A stretch of DNA of 64,000 bases from Microbacterium sp. SORGH_AS_0428 (GTDB lineage: Bacteria; Actinomycetota; Actinomycetes; Actinomycetales; Microbacteriaceae). The notes beneath the pieces are model-generated. The model saw nothing but the letters and a program-made list of their open reading frames with translations. It was not told where the DNA came from and ran no database searches. Where the stretch lies: assembly GCF_031453615.1 (NCBI RefSeq), contig NZ_JAVIZT010000001.1:186001-250000 (forward strand). The letters run 5' to 3'. Below, piece by piece: positions 18,225 through 26,454 of this stretch. The number at the start of each line of letters is the position of its first letter. Position 1 is the stretch's first letter. Position numbers and translations under genes: made by a program.

Positions 18225-18716
18225 TCAGGCGGTGCCACGCACGTCGCGCAGGAAAGCCGTGACGTTCTCGCGGAGGGCGTGGATGCGTCGCTCCCTCGCT
18301 GCTTCCCGGTCGAAACCGAGGTAGGCAGAGGGCGGCAGGCGACGGACGTTGCGCGAACACTCGAAGCCGGCGCAGACGAGGGTTCCCACCGTGTCGCCGC
18401 GGCGACCGGCGTCCCCCGCGCGGCGCGCGACGAAGAGCACGACCTCGTTCGGCAGCTCGACATCGTTGCACCACGCGCACTGGGCGCGTGTGCGAGGGCG
18501 ACTGTCGGCCTCGCGCAGGATCACGCCCACCGGTGTGCCCTCGATCTCGGTGACGGCGTAGCCCGTCTTCGGCTGTTTGGGGTCGCGCCAGCCGAGATAG
18601 TCCATGTCGTCCCACGACACGGTCTCGAGAGTCGGCGGGAGCAGAACGGCTTTGCGCTCGCGCAGGGATGCGTTGACGAAACTGGCCCGGATGCGGGCGT
18701 CGTCCAAGGGGGTCAT
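18225..18716 (-). CDS. FBP-domain (treble-clef zinc finger) protein
   Basis: A 163-aa protein with the FBP C-terminal domain, also found in FusB-type proteins that bind elongation factor G and rescue fusidic-acid-stalled ribosomes. The zinc ligands are CAWC (about residue 83) and CAGFEC (about 114). The N-terminal half, with VSWDDMDYLGWRDP, is typical of the actinobacterial FBP family. The ATG at 18716 is used because upstream residues are low-complexity Arg/Pro; a weak GAAGG precedes it. A translation-related role is inferred from the family. Confidence 0.82.
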   Translation of the reverse strand: MTPLDDARIRASFVNASLRERKAVLLPPTLETVSWDDMDYLGWRDPKQPKTGYAVTEIEGTPVGVILREADSRPRTRAQCAWCNDVELPNEVVLFVARRAGDAGRRGDTVGTLVCAGFECSRNVRRLPPSAYLGFDREAARERRIHALRENVTAFLRDVRGTA

Positions 18717-18914
18717 GAAGGTGCCTTCGTGTGCATGCCGCCGAGGCGGCGGGTGGACGTCGGTCGATCGCCGACGCAGATGCAGAGGAGCCCGGAGGGC
18801 TCGATCCTCATCTGTCGCCGGCGCGATGCGCGCCGGGGACCTCCTGACGCCCTGCGGGCTGCATGTCACGAATCACGCCGACCACTGTACGCCGTCCCCG
18901 TCGTGCCGGCACCG

Positions 18915-18920
18915 TAGGCT
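18915..18920 (+). promoter_or_regulatory. -10 hexamer of the DUF3054-deoC pair
   Basis: TAGGCT, 6 nt before GTG 18927. Confidence 0.5.
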
Positions 18921-18926
18921 GGAGGC

Positions 18927-19337
18927 GTGGTCAGCCGTGCCCGTGGACGCATCCTCGTCGCCGTCGTGGCGGACGTTCTCCTGGTGATCGTCTTCTGCGG
19001 CATCGGTCGCGCGAGCCACGACGAGTCGCCGTTGCAGGGTCTGCTCCTCACGGCGTGGCCGTTCCTCACCGCACTCGCCGTCGGCTGGGGGATCTCGCTC
19101 GCCTGGCACCGGCCGTTCGCGGTGCTGCGCACGGGAGTGCCGGTCTGGGTCGTGACCGTGGCCGGGGGCATGCTGTTGCGGATGCTGGCGGGGCAGGGGA
19201 CGGCACCCGCATTCATCATGGTGGCCGCGGTCACCCTCGGCCTGCTGCTGGTCGGCTGGCGTGCGGTGGCGAGCGTGGTGCTGCGCAGGTCGAGCCGATC
19301 CGCGAGGGCCGCCGCGGATGAGAACATGAAGGCATGA
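18927..19337 (+). CDS. DUF3054 integral membrane protein
   Basis: A 136-aa membrane protein of the actinobacterial DUF3054 family, function unknown. Four transmembrane helices are evident: about residues 10-25, 38-58 ([20 protein letters not shown]), 68-88 and 93-113. The conserved WHRP motif (residues 60-63) follows helix 2. The C-terminal tail is basic and cytoplasmic. Its stop overlaps the deoC start (ATGA, 19334-19337), so the two are translationally coupled although no functional link is known. Confidence 0.82.
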   Translation: MVSRARGRILVAVVADVLLVIVFCGIGRASHDESPLQGLLLTAWPFLTALAVGWGISLAWHRPFAVLRTGVPVWVVTVAGGMLLRMLAGQGTAPAFIMVAAVTLGLLLVGWRAVASVVLRRSSRSARAAADENMKA

Positions 19338-19996
19338 CCGAGAACATCGCCCGATACGTCGACCACACGCTGCTCAAGCCCGAAGCCACCACGGCGGATG
19401 TCGCGGCGACGATCGAGGAGGCGGCTGCGCTCGGTGCGTACAGCGTGTGCCTCTCGCCCTCTGTGCTGCCGGTCATCATCCCCGACGGGCTGAAGCTGGC
19501 CGTGGTCGTCGGCTTCCCGAGCGGTAAGCACCATTCGCAGATCAAGGCCGCGGAGGCTGCGCTCGCGGCATCCGAGGGTGCGGACGAGATCGACATGGTC
19601 ATCGATGTCGGCGCGGCGATCGAAGGTCGCTACGACGCGGTGGAGTCGGACATCCGCGCAGTTCGTGAGGCCGCCCCGGCGCCCGTCGTGCTCAAGGTCA
19701 TCATCGAGTCGGCCGCTCTGAGCGACGAGGCCATCGTGGCCGTCTCGCAGGCCGCCGAGCGGGCCGGCGCCGACTTCGTCAAGACCTCCACGGGCTTCCA
19801 CCCCTCGGGCGGTGCCACCGTGCACGCGGTCGAGCTGATGAAGCAGACCGTGGGGGACCGCCTGGAGGTCAAGGCCTCGGGCGGGATCCGCACGCGTGAG
19901 GACGCCGAGGCGATGATCGCCGCCGGCGCCACGCGCCTCGGCCTGTCGAGCACGCGTGCCGTCGTGGAGGGATCGGTCGCGTCGGGTTCGTACTGA
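19334..19996 (+). CDS. deoC: Deoxyribose-phosphate aldolase
   Basis: A 220-aa class I aldolase that cleaves 2-deoxyribose-5-phosphate to glyceraldehyde-3-phosphate and acetaldehyde in deoxynucleoside catabolism. The Schiff-base lysine K121 lies in VLKVIIES and the second catalytic lysine K150 in FVKTSTGF; an Asp in EIDMVIDVG completes the proton relay, and GGIRTREDA binds the phosphate. Length and motifs are canonical. Translation is coupled to the upstream DUF3054 gene by a 4-nt overlap. No other deo genes are adjacent. Confidence 0.95.
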   Translation: MTENIARYVDHTLLKPEATTADVAATIEEAAALGAYSVCLSPSVLPVIIPDGLKLAVVVGFPSGKHHSQIKAAEAALAASEGADEIDMVIDVGAAIEGRYDAVESDIRAVREAAPAPVVLKVIIESAALSDEAIVAVSQAAERAGADFVKTSTGFHPSGGATVHAVELMKQTVGDRLEVKASGGIRTREDAEAMIAAGATRLGLSSTRAVVEGSVASGSY

Positions 19997-20076
19997 TGCG
20001 AGCGGCAGACGCCGCAGATCGATGACGCCGCGTGGCGGTGACGTTCGTGGCGCTGGATCGCGGTGCCCGGCTCTGA

Positions 20077-20082
20077 TAGTCT
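20077..20082 (+). promoter_or_regulatory. Candidate -10 of rpsA
   Basis: TAGTCT about 130 nt before rpsA, implying a leader of about 120 nt that could hold translational control. The 215-base interval 19997-20211 holds no gene I can support. Confidence 0.35.
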
Positions 20083-20211
20083 TGAGCGTCACTCGTGTGG
20101 CGCCCCTGATGGTGCGCGCAGGGTGACGAGAAACCAGACAATCCGCTTCGTCCGCCGCATGTGCGTGCGCTCGGAGCCTGAGACCCCAATCCAACAAGGA
20201 CTACCCACTAC

Positions 20212-21669
20212 ATGACTACCGCAACGACCGCCCCGGCCACCAAGCAGGTCGCGATCAACGACATCGGATCTGCCGAGGACTTCCTGGCCGCGGTCGAGAA
20301 GACCCTGAAGTTCTTCAACGACGGCGACCTCATCGAGGGCACCGTGGTGAAGATCGACCGCGACGAGGTCCTCCTCGACGTCGGGTACAAGACCGAGGGC
20401 GTCATCCCCTCGCGTGAGCTCTCCATCAAGCACGACGTCGACCCCAACGAGGTCGTCAACGTCGGTGACCACGTCGAGGCCCTGGTTCTCCAGAAGGAGG
20501 ACAAGGAAGGTCGCCTCATCCTGTCCAAGAAGCGTGCGCAGTACGAGCGTGCGTGGGGCGACGTGGAGAAGATTAAGGAGAACGACGGCGTCGTCACCGG
20601 CCAGGTGATCGAGGTCGTCAAGGGTGGCCTCATCGTCGACATCGGCCTGCGTGGCTTCCTGCCCGCATCGCTCATCGAGCTGCGCCGCGTCCGCGACCTC
20701 ACCCCGTACCTCGGCCAGGAGCTCGAGGCGAAGATCCTCGAGCTCGACAAGAACCGCAACAACGTGGTCCTCTCGCGCCGCGCTCTGCTCGAGCAGACGC
20801 AGTCGGAGTCGCGCTCCAACTTCCTGAACAACCTGCACAAGGGTCAGGTCCGCAAGGGCACGGTCTCCTCGATCGTCAACTTCGGTGCGTTCGTCGACCT
20901 GGGCGGCGTGGACGGCCTCGTGCACGTCTCCGAGCTGTCCTGGAAGCACATCGAGCACGCCTCCGAGGTCGTCGAGGTGGGCCAGGAGGTCACCGTCGAG
21001 ATCCTCGAGGTCGACCTCGACCGCGAGCGTGTCTCGCTGTCGCTGAAGGCGACCCAGGAGGACCCGTGGCAGGTCTTCGCGCGTACCCACGCCATCGGTC
21101 AGGTCACGCCCGGTAAGGTCACCAAGCTCGTCCCGTTCGGTGCGTTCGTCCGCGTGGCAGACGGCATCGAGGGCCTCGTGCACATCTCCGAGCTGTCGGG
21201 CAAGCACGTCGAGCTGGCCGAGCAGGTCGTGTCGGTGGGCGAAGAGGTCTTCGTCAAGGTCATCGACATCGATCTCGAGCGTCGTCGTATCTCGCTCTCG
21301 CTCAAGCAGGCGAACGAGTCGGTCGACCCCTACGGCACCGAGTTCGACCCGGCCCTGTACGGCATGGTCACGGAGTACGACGAGAACGGCGAGTACAAGT
21401 ACCCCGAGGGCTTCGACCCCGAGACCAACGCCTGGAAGGAAGGCTTCGACGCTCAGCGCGAGGCCTGGGAGCAGGAGTACGCCGCTGCTCAGGGTCGCTG
21501 GGAAGCTCACAAGGCTGCCGTCATCAAGGCGCAGGAGGCGGAGGCCAACAACGTCGGCACCGTCGAGGCCAGCGGCTCGTCCTCCTACTCGAGCGAGTCG
21601 GGCCCCGCGGGCACCCTCGCCGACGACGAGGCTCTCGCGGCTCTGCGCGAGAAGCTGTCGGGTCGTTGA
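20212..21669 (+). CDS. rpsA: 30S ribosomal protein S1
   Basis: A 485-aa ribosomal protein that unfolds and positions mRNA on the 30S subunit. Four S1 RNA-binding repeats are visible, starting about residues 37 (DLIEGTVVKIDRDEVLLDVG), 122 (DGVVTGQVIEVVKGGLIVDIG), 210 (GQVRKGTVSSIVNFGAFVDLG) and 294 (GQVTPGKVTKLVPFGAFVRV). The last two are the strongest. The C-terminal 110 residues are acidic and low in complexity, as in actinobacterial S1. AAGGA precedes the ATG. Four repeats rather than six is the actinobacterial norm. Ends at a strong terminator. Confidence 0.97.
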   Translation: MTTATTAPATKQVAINDIGSAEDFLAAVEKTLKFFNDGDLIEGTVVKIDRDEVLLDVGYKTEGVIPSRELSIKHDVDPNEVVNVGDHVEALVLQKEDKEGRLILSKKRAQYERAWGDVEKIKENDGVVTGQVIEVVKGGLIVDIGLRGFLPASLIELRRVRDLTPYLGQELEAKILELDKNRNNVVLSRRALLEQTQSESRSNFLNNLHKGQVRKGTVSSIVNFGAFVDLGGVDGLVHVSELSWKHIEHASEVVEVGQEVTVEILEVDLDRERVSLSLKATQEDPWQVFARTHAIGQVTPGKVTKLVPFGAFVRVADGIEGLVHISELSGKHVELAEQVVSVGEEVFVKVIDIDLERRRISLSLKQANESVDPYGTEFDPALYGMVTEYDENGEYKYPEGFDPETNAWKEGFDAQREAWEQEYAAAQGRWEAHKAAVIKAQEAEANNVGTVEASGSSSYSSESGPAGTLADDEALAALREKLSGR

Positions 21670-21688
21670 TCGACTGACATCCTCATGA

Positions 21689-21722
21689 GAGAGGGCCGGG
21701 ATCTTCGGATCCCGGCCCTCTC
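21689..21722 (+). terminator. rpsA terminator
   Basis: 15-bp perfect stem (21689-21703 with 21708-21722) closed by a TTCG tetraloop, 20 nt after the rpsA stop; only a short T-containing tail follows. Confidence 0.8.
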
Positions 21723-21741
21723 CTCGTTCCGGTGACGCCGA

Positions 21742-21747
21742 TAAGGT
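21742..21747 (+). promoter_or_regulatory. -10 hexamer of the MFS gene
   Basis: TAAGGT, 6 nt before ATG 21754. Confidence 0.4.
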
Positions 21748-21753
21748 GAGCCC

Positions 21754-23373
21754 ATGACGGCGGAGCGGACGATGGGCGTCGATGAGAGCAACGGCGTACC
21801 GTCGCGACCCGGTCTGGTGCTCGCCGCCCTCGTCCTGGCGGCGCTGGTGTGCAACCTCAATCTCGCCGCTGCCAACATCGCCCTGCCGGAGATCGGTGAC
21901 GACTTCGCTGCCGGTCAGACCGGTCTGAACCTCGTCGCGCTCGGATGCTCCCTCGGCCTTGCGATGTCCGTGTTGTACCTGGGTGCTCTCGCCGACCGAT
22001 ACGGCCGCAAGCAGATGCTTCTGCTGGGGCTCGCACTGACCGTCATCGCCAGCTTCGCGGCGGCTGCGGCGCCCTCGCTCGAGTGGCTCATCGCGGCTCG
22101 TGTCTTCACCGGCGTCGCCGCGGGCATGGCGTACCCGACGACGCTGTCGTTGATCACGGCCCTGTGGTCGCGCGGGCCCGCGCGTACGGGGGCGATCGCT
22201 CTGTGGTCCAGCGTGAGCGCGATGTCGGGAGTGCTCGGCGCTGTCGCGGCTGGCCTCCTGCTCGAAGCCTTCCACTGGCAGGCGGCGTTCCTGCTGGCCG
22301 CCCCCATCGCCGCCGTCGGGTTCGTGCTGGTCCTCGCCGTCGTGCCCTCACACGTCCGCGAATCGGCGGAGCCGGTCGATCACATCGGCGGCATCCTGTC
22401 GGTGTTCGGGGTGGCGGCCCTCGTGGTCGGGGTGGGGATCGTCGCCGCACCGGACCAACGACTGGCAGGGGCGATCAGCCTGGTGTCGGCGGCCGCACTG
22501 CTCGCCTGCTTCGTCTGGCGCCAGCGCGCGGCCGCGTCGCCGCTGTACGACCTCGCCATCGCCCGACGTCGGATGTTCTGGGTACCCGCGGTCGCGGGCA
22601 TGGTCGTCTTCGGCTCGCTGATGGGGGCGATGTTCGTGGGCCAGCAGTTCCTTCAGAACATCCTCGGCTACGACACCCTCGAGGCGGGCCTCGCGGTCGT
22701 GCCGGCCGCGGCGGGGCTGCTGATCGCTGCGCCGGTGTCTGCGCGAATGGTCACGACGCGCGGCTCGAGGACGACGATGCTGGTCGGTTACGCCTTCGTG
22801 TTCGCAGGCTTCCTGACGACACTGCTCTGGCGGGAGCACACGCCCTATTGGCTGATCGGCGTCGGCTTCTTCACGATCGGGGTCGGTGCCGGATTCGCCA
22901 TGACTCCCGCATCCCGTGCGCTCACCGATGCGACGCCGGTGCGGCGCGTCGGAATGGCATCCGCGACCTCGGACCTTCAGCGCGACCTCGGCGGTTCGAT
23001 CATGCAGGCCTTGCTCGGCGCCATCCTGGCTACCGGGTTCGCCGGCGCATTCGCGCGGGCCATCGACGCCTCGCCGTCCGCGTCGCAGGTGTCCGCCGAC
23101 GTGCAGGCAGCGCTGCAGGCGTCTTTCGCCTCCGCTCTGCACGTCGCCGAGCAGTTCCCCCAGTACCGTTCGGAGATCGTGGCCGCGGCGACGCAGAGCC
23201 TGGTGGACGGAGCGCTGTGGGCGTATGCGGTCGGCGGGGTGGCCATCGTCTCCGGAGCGGTGCTCGTGCGTGTGCTCCTGCCGTCGCACCGCGGCGAGCG
23301 CGATCTGATCGCGGAGTACGTGGCGGCCGACGCGGTCGATGAGGCGCGGCCGCCCGAGTCCGCCGGCGCGTGA
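21754..23373 (+). CDS. MFS transporter, DHA2-type drug exporter
   Basis: A 539-aa major facilitator protein with about 14 hydrophobic helices, the number of the DHA2 (drug:H+ antiporter, 14-spanner) family. Diagnostic motif A is GALADRYGRKQMLL after helix 2 (about residues 76-89). Motif C-like GVLGAVAAGLLLEA in helix 5 indicates export. Between the last helices a soluble stretch (about 435-480) is predicted outside. A second ATG lies six codons in. No regulator is adjacent, and substrate is unknown. Confidence 0.88.
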   Translation: MTAERTMGVDESNGVPSRPGLVLAALVLAALVCNLNLAAANIALPEIGDDFAAGQTGLNLVALGCSLGLAMSVLYLGALADRYGRKQMLLLGLALTVIASFAAAAAPSLEWLIAARVFTGVAAGMAYPTTLSLITALWSRGPARTGAIALWSSVSAMSGVLGAVAAGLLLEAFHWQAAFLLAAPIAAVGFVLVLAVVPSHVRESAEPVDHIGGILSVFGVAALVVGVGIVAAPDQRLAGAISLVSAAALLACFVWRQRAAASPLYDLAIARRRMFWVPAVAGMVVFGSLMGAMFVGQQFLQNILGYDTLEAGLAVVPAAAGLLIAAPVSARMVTTRGSRTTMLVGYAFVFAGFLTTLLWREHTPYWLIGVGFFTIGVGAGFAMTPASRALTDATPVRRVGMASATSDLQRDLGGSIMQALLGAILATGFAGAFARAIDASPSASQVSADVQAALQASFASALHVAEQFPQYRSEIVAAATQSLVDGALWAYAVGGVAIVSGAVLVRVLLPSHRGERDLIAEYVAADAVDEARPPESAGA

Positions 23374-23444
23374 CGCTCCCTCGCTCAGCTGGTCCATTGC
23401 ACGCGGAGCCGGTGGGTGGGTCGGCGCGGGGCACCGGGGCGCGA

Positions 23445-23450
23445 TAACGT
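23445..23450 (+). promoter_or_regulatory. -10 hexamer of kinase module copy 1
   Basis: TAACGT, 7 nt before ATG 23458; the second copy of the module has the same 7-nt spacing. Confidence 0.4.
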
Positions 23451-23457
23451 CGGACTC

Positions 23458-25236
23458 ATGAGCAACAGCGACGGCGGCGACGTGTACCCCGTCGCTGAGC
23501 GTGTCGTCGATTCGCGGCGCATCCTGCGCCGCCTCCGCGGGTTCGGCCGTCATTTCGCGTTGCCTCCCTTCCTCGACACCGGGCGGGCGCGGACGACGGC
23601 GACGCTGCAGCTCAGTCTGGCCGCGGTCGTGCTCGTCTACGTCGTCATCGCGGTGCCCTGGGGTTACGCGGGCGATCTCGGTCTCTTCTGGCTGGGGGCG
23701 ATCGTTGTCCTCGGAGCGGGTGGCGTCGCGTTGCTGGTTCCGTGGGCCCGGGTGTCCGCCTGGTGGATCATGGCCGTCCCGATCATCGATCTGCTGGGGA
23801 TTGCGCTGCTCCGCCAGTCGCTGCCCTCCGGTGGGTTCGGCGTGCTGTTCTTCATCCCCGCCATCTGGCTCGCGATCTACTTCGGCGTCGGCGGCTACCT
23901 GGTCGGCATCATCGTCGCGCCCACCGTCCTGGTCACCACCGCGATCGTGGACCCGCGCCAGGAGGTCGGCTATGTGACCTTCAGTCTCCCGCTGATGATC
24001 GTCGTCGTCGCGACCATCAGCCTCGCCCTCGGGCGGCAGATGACGGCGCAGCGGCTGCTCTTCACCCGTCAGACCCGCACCATGGCCCGCACTCTGCGCC
24101 GCGCGCAGAAGCAGGAGGAACTGCTGGCCGAGGTTCTGGACACGATCGACTTCGGCGTCATCCGGCTCGCCGCAGACGGGTCGACGACGCTGGCGAACGA
24201 GGCGCACGCGCGGCTGCAGCGCGCCGCGCGTTCGGCGGAAGCCGGCTCCGGCGGTGGTCACGCCGCCTTCGCCGCCGACGGGGTCACGCCTGTGGACCGG
24301 CAGGACACGCCGTTCGCGCGAGCGGCCCGCGGTGAGGTCTTCGACAACCAGATCGTGTGGTTCGGCGGCGACGGGCCGCGCCGCCGAGCCCTCAGCGTGA
24401 CGGCGCGGCGCACGCGCGCCGTCGACGGCTCCGACAACGGTGCGGTGATCGTGTCGCGCGATGTCACGGCCGAGCTCACGGCGCTCCGCGCGCGGGACTC
24501 GCTGGTCTCGTCCGTCTCACACGAGCTTCGCACGCCGCTCACCTCGATCATCGGATACCTCGAGCTCGCCGTCGACGACCCGGAGGTGCCCGAACGGGCG
24601 CGGGGCTACCTCGACGTGGCCGAACGGAACGTCTCGCGCCTGTTGGAGATCGTGTCCGACATCCTGACGGCGTCGAGCACGTCGGAGATGTCGGCGGATC
24701 TGACGATCTCGCAACAGGACGTGGACATCGCCGACGTGGTGCGCGCGAGCGGCGAGTCCTGGGCACCCGCAGCCGCGGAGCGCGCGATCGCGATCGACAT
24801 GGCGGCTGTACGCCCCGCACCGGCGTACGCCGATCCGTTGCGGATGCGGCAGGTCATCGACAACCTCGTCAGCAATGCGGTCAAGTACAACCGCGACGGC
24901 GGGCGCGTCACGCTCAGCACGAGCTCGGACGGGATCACGACCCTGATCACGGTCACCGATACCGGCGTCGGTGTGTCCGAGGGCGATCTGGGCAGGCTCT
25001 TCGAGCGCTTCTTCCGTGTCGCCGACACGTCGACCGGCACAGGGCTGGGTCTGTCCATCAGCCGCGAACTCGTGCGAGCGCACGGCGGAGACATCATCGC
25101 CACCAGCACCGCCGGCGTCGGGTCGACGTTCAGCGTGCAGCTCCCCGCAAGTGCTGAGTCATTGGACGATCCGGAGGCGATCGTCACCATCTCCGTAACG
25201 GGTTCGGCGCGGCGCGAGGGGGACCAGGTCACATGA
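23458..25236 (+). CDS. Membrane PAS histidine kinase, copy 1 of duplicated module
   Basis: A 592-aa sensor kinase. Five to six membrane helices occupy residues 50-190 with very short loops, so sensing is probably within the membrane rather than by an outer domain. A coiled segment (about 195-225) leads to a PAS domain (about 228-330), then HisKA with phospho-acceptor H355 in SVSHELRTPLTS and a complete HATPase: DNLVSNAVKYN, DTGVGV, FFRV and GTGLGLSISRE. All catalytic boxes are intact. ATGA overlap couples it to the next gene. No response regulator lies nearby; the partner or target is unknown. Confidence 0.88.
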   Translation: MSNSDGGDVYPVAERVVDSRRILRRLRGFGRHFALPPFLDTGRARTTATLQLSLAAVVLVYVVIAVPWGYAGDLGLFWLGAIVVLGAGGVALLVPWARVSAWWIMAVPIIDLLGIALLRQSLPSGGFGVLFFIPAIWLAIYFGVGGYLVGIIVAPTVLVTTAIVDPRQEVGYVTFSLPLMIVVVATISLALGRQMTAQRLLFTRQTRTMARTLRRAQKQEELLAEVLDTIDFGVIRLAADGSTTLANEAHARLQRAARSAEAGSGGGHAAFAADGVTPVDRQDTPFARAARGEVFDNQIVWFGGDGPRRRALSVTARRTRAVDGSDNGAVIVSRDVTAELTALRARDSLVSSVSHELRTPLTSIIGYLELAVDDPEVPERARGYLDVAERNVSRLLEIVSDILTASSTSEMSADLTISQQDVDIADVVRASGESWAPAAAERAIAIDMAAVRPAPAYADPLRMRQVIDNLVSNAVKYNRDGGRVTLSTSSDGITTLITVTDTGVGVSEGDLGRLFERFFRVADTSTGTGLGLSISRELVRAHGGDIIATSTAGVGSTFSVQLPASAESLDDPEAIVTISVTGSARREGDQVT

Positions 25237-26444
25237 CGCTCGATCCCATCACCGCGGCCATCTTCACCGCGATCGTGGTGGTCACCATCGCGGTGACCTA
25301 CATCGCCACCACGTTGTCGCGGCGTTACAGCGGCGGAGCGCAGCTGTGGGGCATCGGTTTCCTACTGCAGATCATCGCCGTCGTGTGCACCGTCGTGATC
25401 GGCCTCTTCGACGCCTCGGAGTGGACGAGCGTGTGGGCGCTCGCTCTGGGCAACGCCGCCGCGGTGGGTGCGGCCGGCTGCGTCCTGATGGGGTTTCGTG
25501 CCTACAACGGTGAGGAGGTCGCCGGACCTGCGCTCATGGTCGTGTCCCTCGCCTTCCTCGTCGCCGCCGTCACCGTGGTCGAGAAACCGGCCGTGGGTGG
25601 AGACACGAGTGTCCTCTGGTACAGCCTCGCCATCGCCGGACTCTGCGTCGGCGCGATCATCCACGCCGTCGGCCCGAGGACGAGATCTCGTGTCGCAACC
25701 TGGGTCTTCATGGGATCGACCACCCTCTTCGGCGCCTATCACGTGATGCGCGCGGTGGTCACCCTCACTGCGGGGGAGGACAGCTCGGTGTTCGCGGCCT
25801 GGTTCGGCCCGATCTCGCTCACTCTCGTCGTGCTGGTGCTGGGCACCGTGTCCTCGCTCACGCTCTTCATGCTCCGCGCGGTGCTCGTCACCGACCAGCA
25901 GGCGGCCGGGTTCGCCGCCGTGGACGAGGTGCTTGCGGCATCGGCGTTCCTCGCGATGCTGCGGCGGATCCTGCGCCGCGCCGCGCATCGCACCGAACTC
26001 GTCGTGGTCATCGCGGTGATCGTCGAGGACGTCGGAGCGATCACCGCGTCGTTCGGGCAGGAGGTCGCGGAAGCGACCACTCGGGTGCTGCGGTCGGCGG
26101 TGCGCGAGTTCGCGTCGCCCGTGGCGGCCGTGGGGGCCACCGACGACCGGACCATCATCCTCGTCGCCACGACCGCGTCCAGCCCTTCCGATGCGCGGCG
26201 TCAGGCGGGGCTCATCTACCGCGGTGTGATCGAGCGCTTCGTGGATGCGAGGGGCATCGTGGTGCCCGGGGTGGGGGTGGGGGTCGCCCTCAGCCAGACC
26301 CTCGGCTACGGCCCCGAGGTGCTGGTGGAGGCGGCCACGATCGCTGCCGTCGAAGCGTCCGAGAGCGACGAGACGTCGGTGGTCTTCGCCCGGGCGCGGG
26401 GCGTCGGCGCTCCGGCGTTCCCGGGGGAGCCGACGGAGCGATAG
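25233..26444 (+). CDS. 7-TM protein with degenerate GGDEF domain, copy 1
   Basis: A 403-aa protein. Seven helices (about residues 6-27, 37-59, 65-88, 98-116, 126-146, 156-177, 188-214) include the LGN...GFRAYNG pattern seen in 7-TM diguanylate cyclases. The cytoplasmic part (about 225-385) follows GGDEF topology, with VIVEDVGAITASFGQEVAE in place of the DxDxFKxxND segment and GVGVAL near the end. At the signature position (about residue 300) it reads GATDDR instead of GGDEF, so cyclase activity is unlikely. It could bind nucleotide or regulate the kinase encoded just upstream, whose stop overlaps this start. Confidence 0.7.
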   Translation: MTLDPITAAIFTAIVVVTIAVTYIATTLSRRYSGGAQLWGIGFLLQIIAVVCTVVIGLFDASEWTSVWALALGNAAAVGAAGCVLMGFRAYNGEEVAGPALMVVSLAFLVAAVTVVEKPAVGGDTSVLWYSLAIAGLCVGAIIHAVGPRTRSRVATWVFMGSTTLFGAYHVMRAVVTLTAGEDSSVFAAWFGPISLTLVVLVLGTVSSLTLFMLRAVLVTDQQAAGFAAVDEVLAASAFLAMLRRILRRAAHRTELVVVIAVIVEDVGAITASFGQEVAEATTRVLRSAVREFASPVAAVGATDDRTIILVATTASSPSDARRQAGLIYRGVIERFVDARGIVVPGVGVGVALSQTLGYGPEVLVEAATIAAVEASESDETSVVFARARGVGAPAFPGEPTER

Positions 26445-26447
26445 TGT
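26442..26447 (+). promoter_or_regulatory. -10 hexamer of kinase module copy 2
   Basis: TAGTGT, 7 nt before ATG 26455. Its TAG is the stop codon of the preceding gene. Confidence 0.4.
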
Positions 26448-26454
26448 CCACGAT

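Noticed and set aside
20089..22275. A 728-codon minus-strand frame over rpsA
   Set aside because: Mirror of ribosomal protein S1 codons; low-complexity Asp/Leu/Val composition and no start signal.
25233..26444. Calling the 7-TM partners active diguanylate cyclases
   Set aside because: The GG(D/E)EF catalytic signature is absent in both; only the fold pattern remains.
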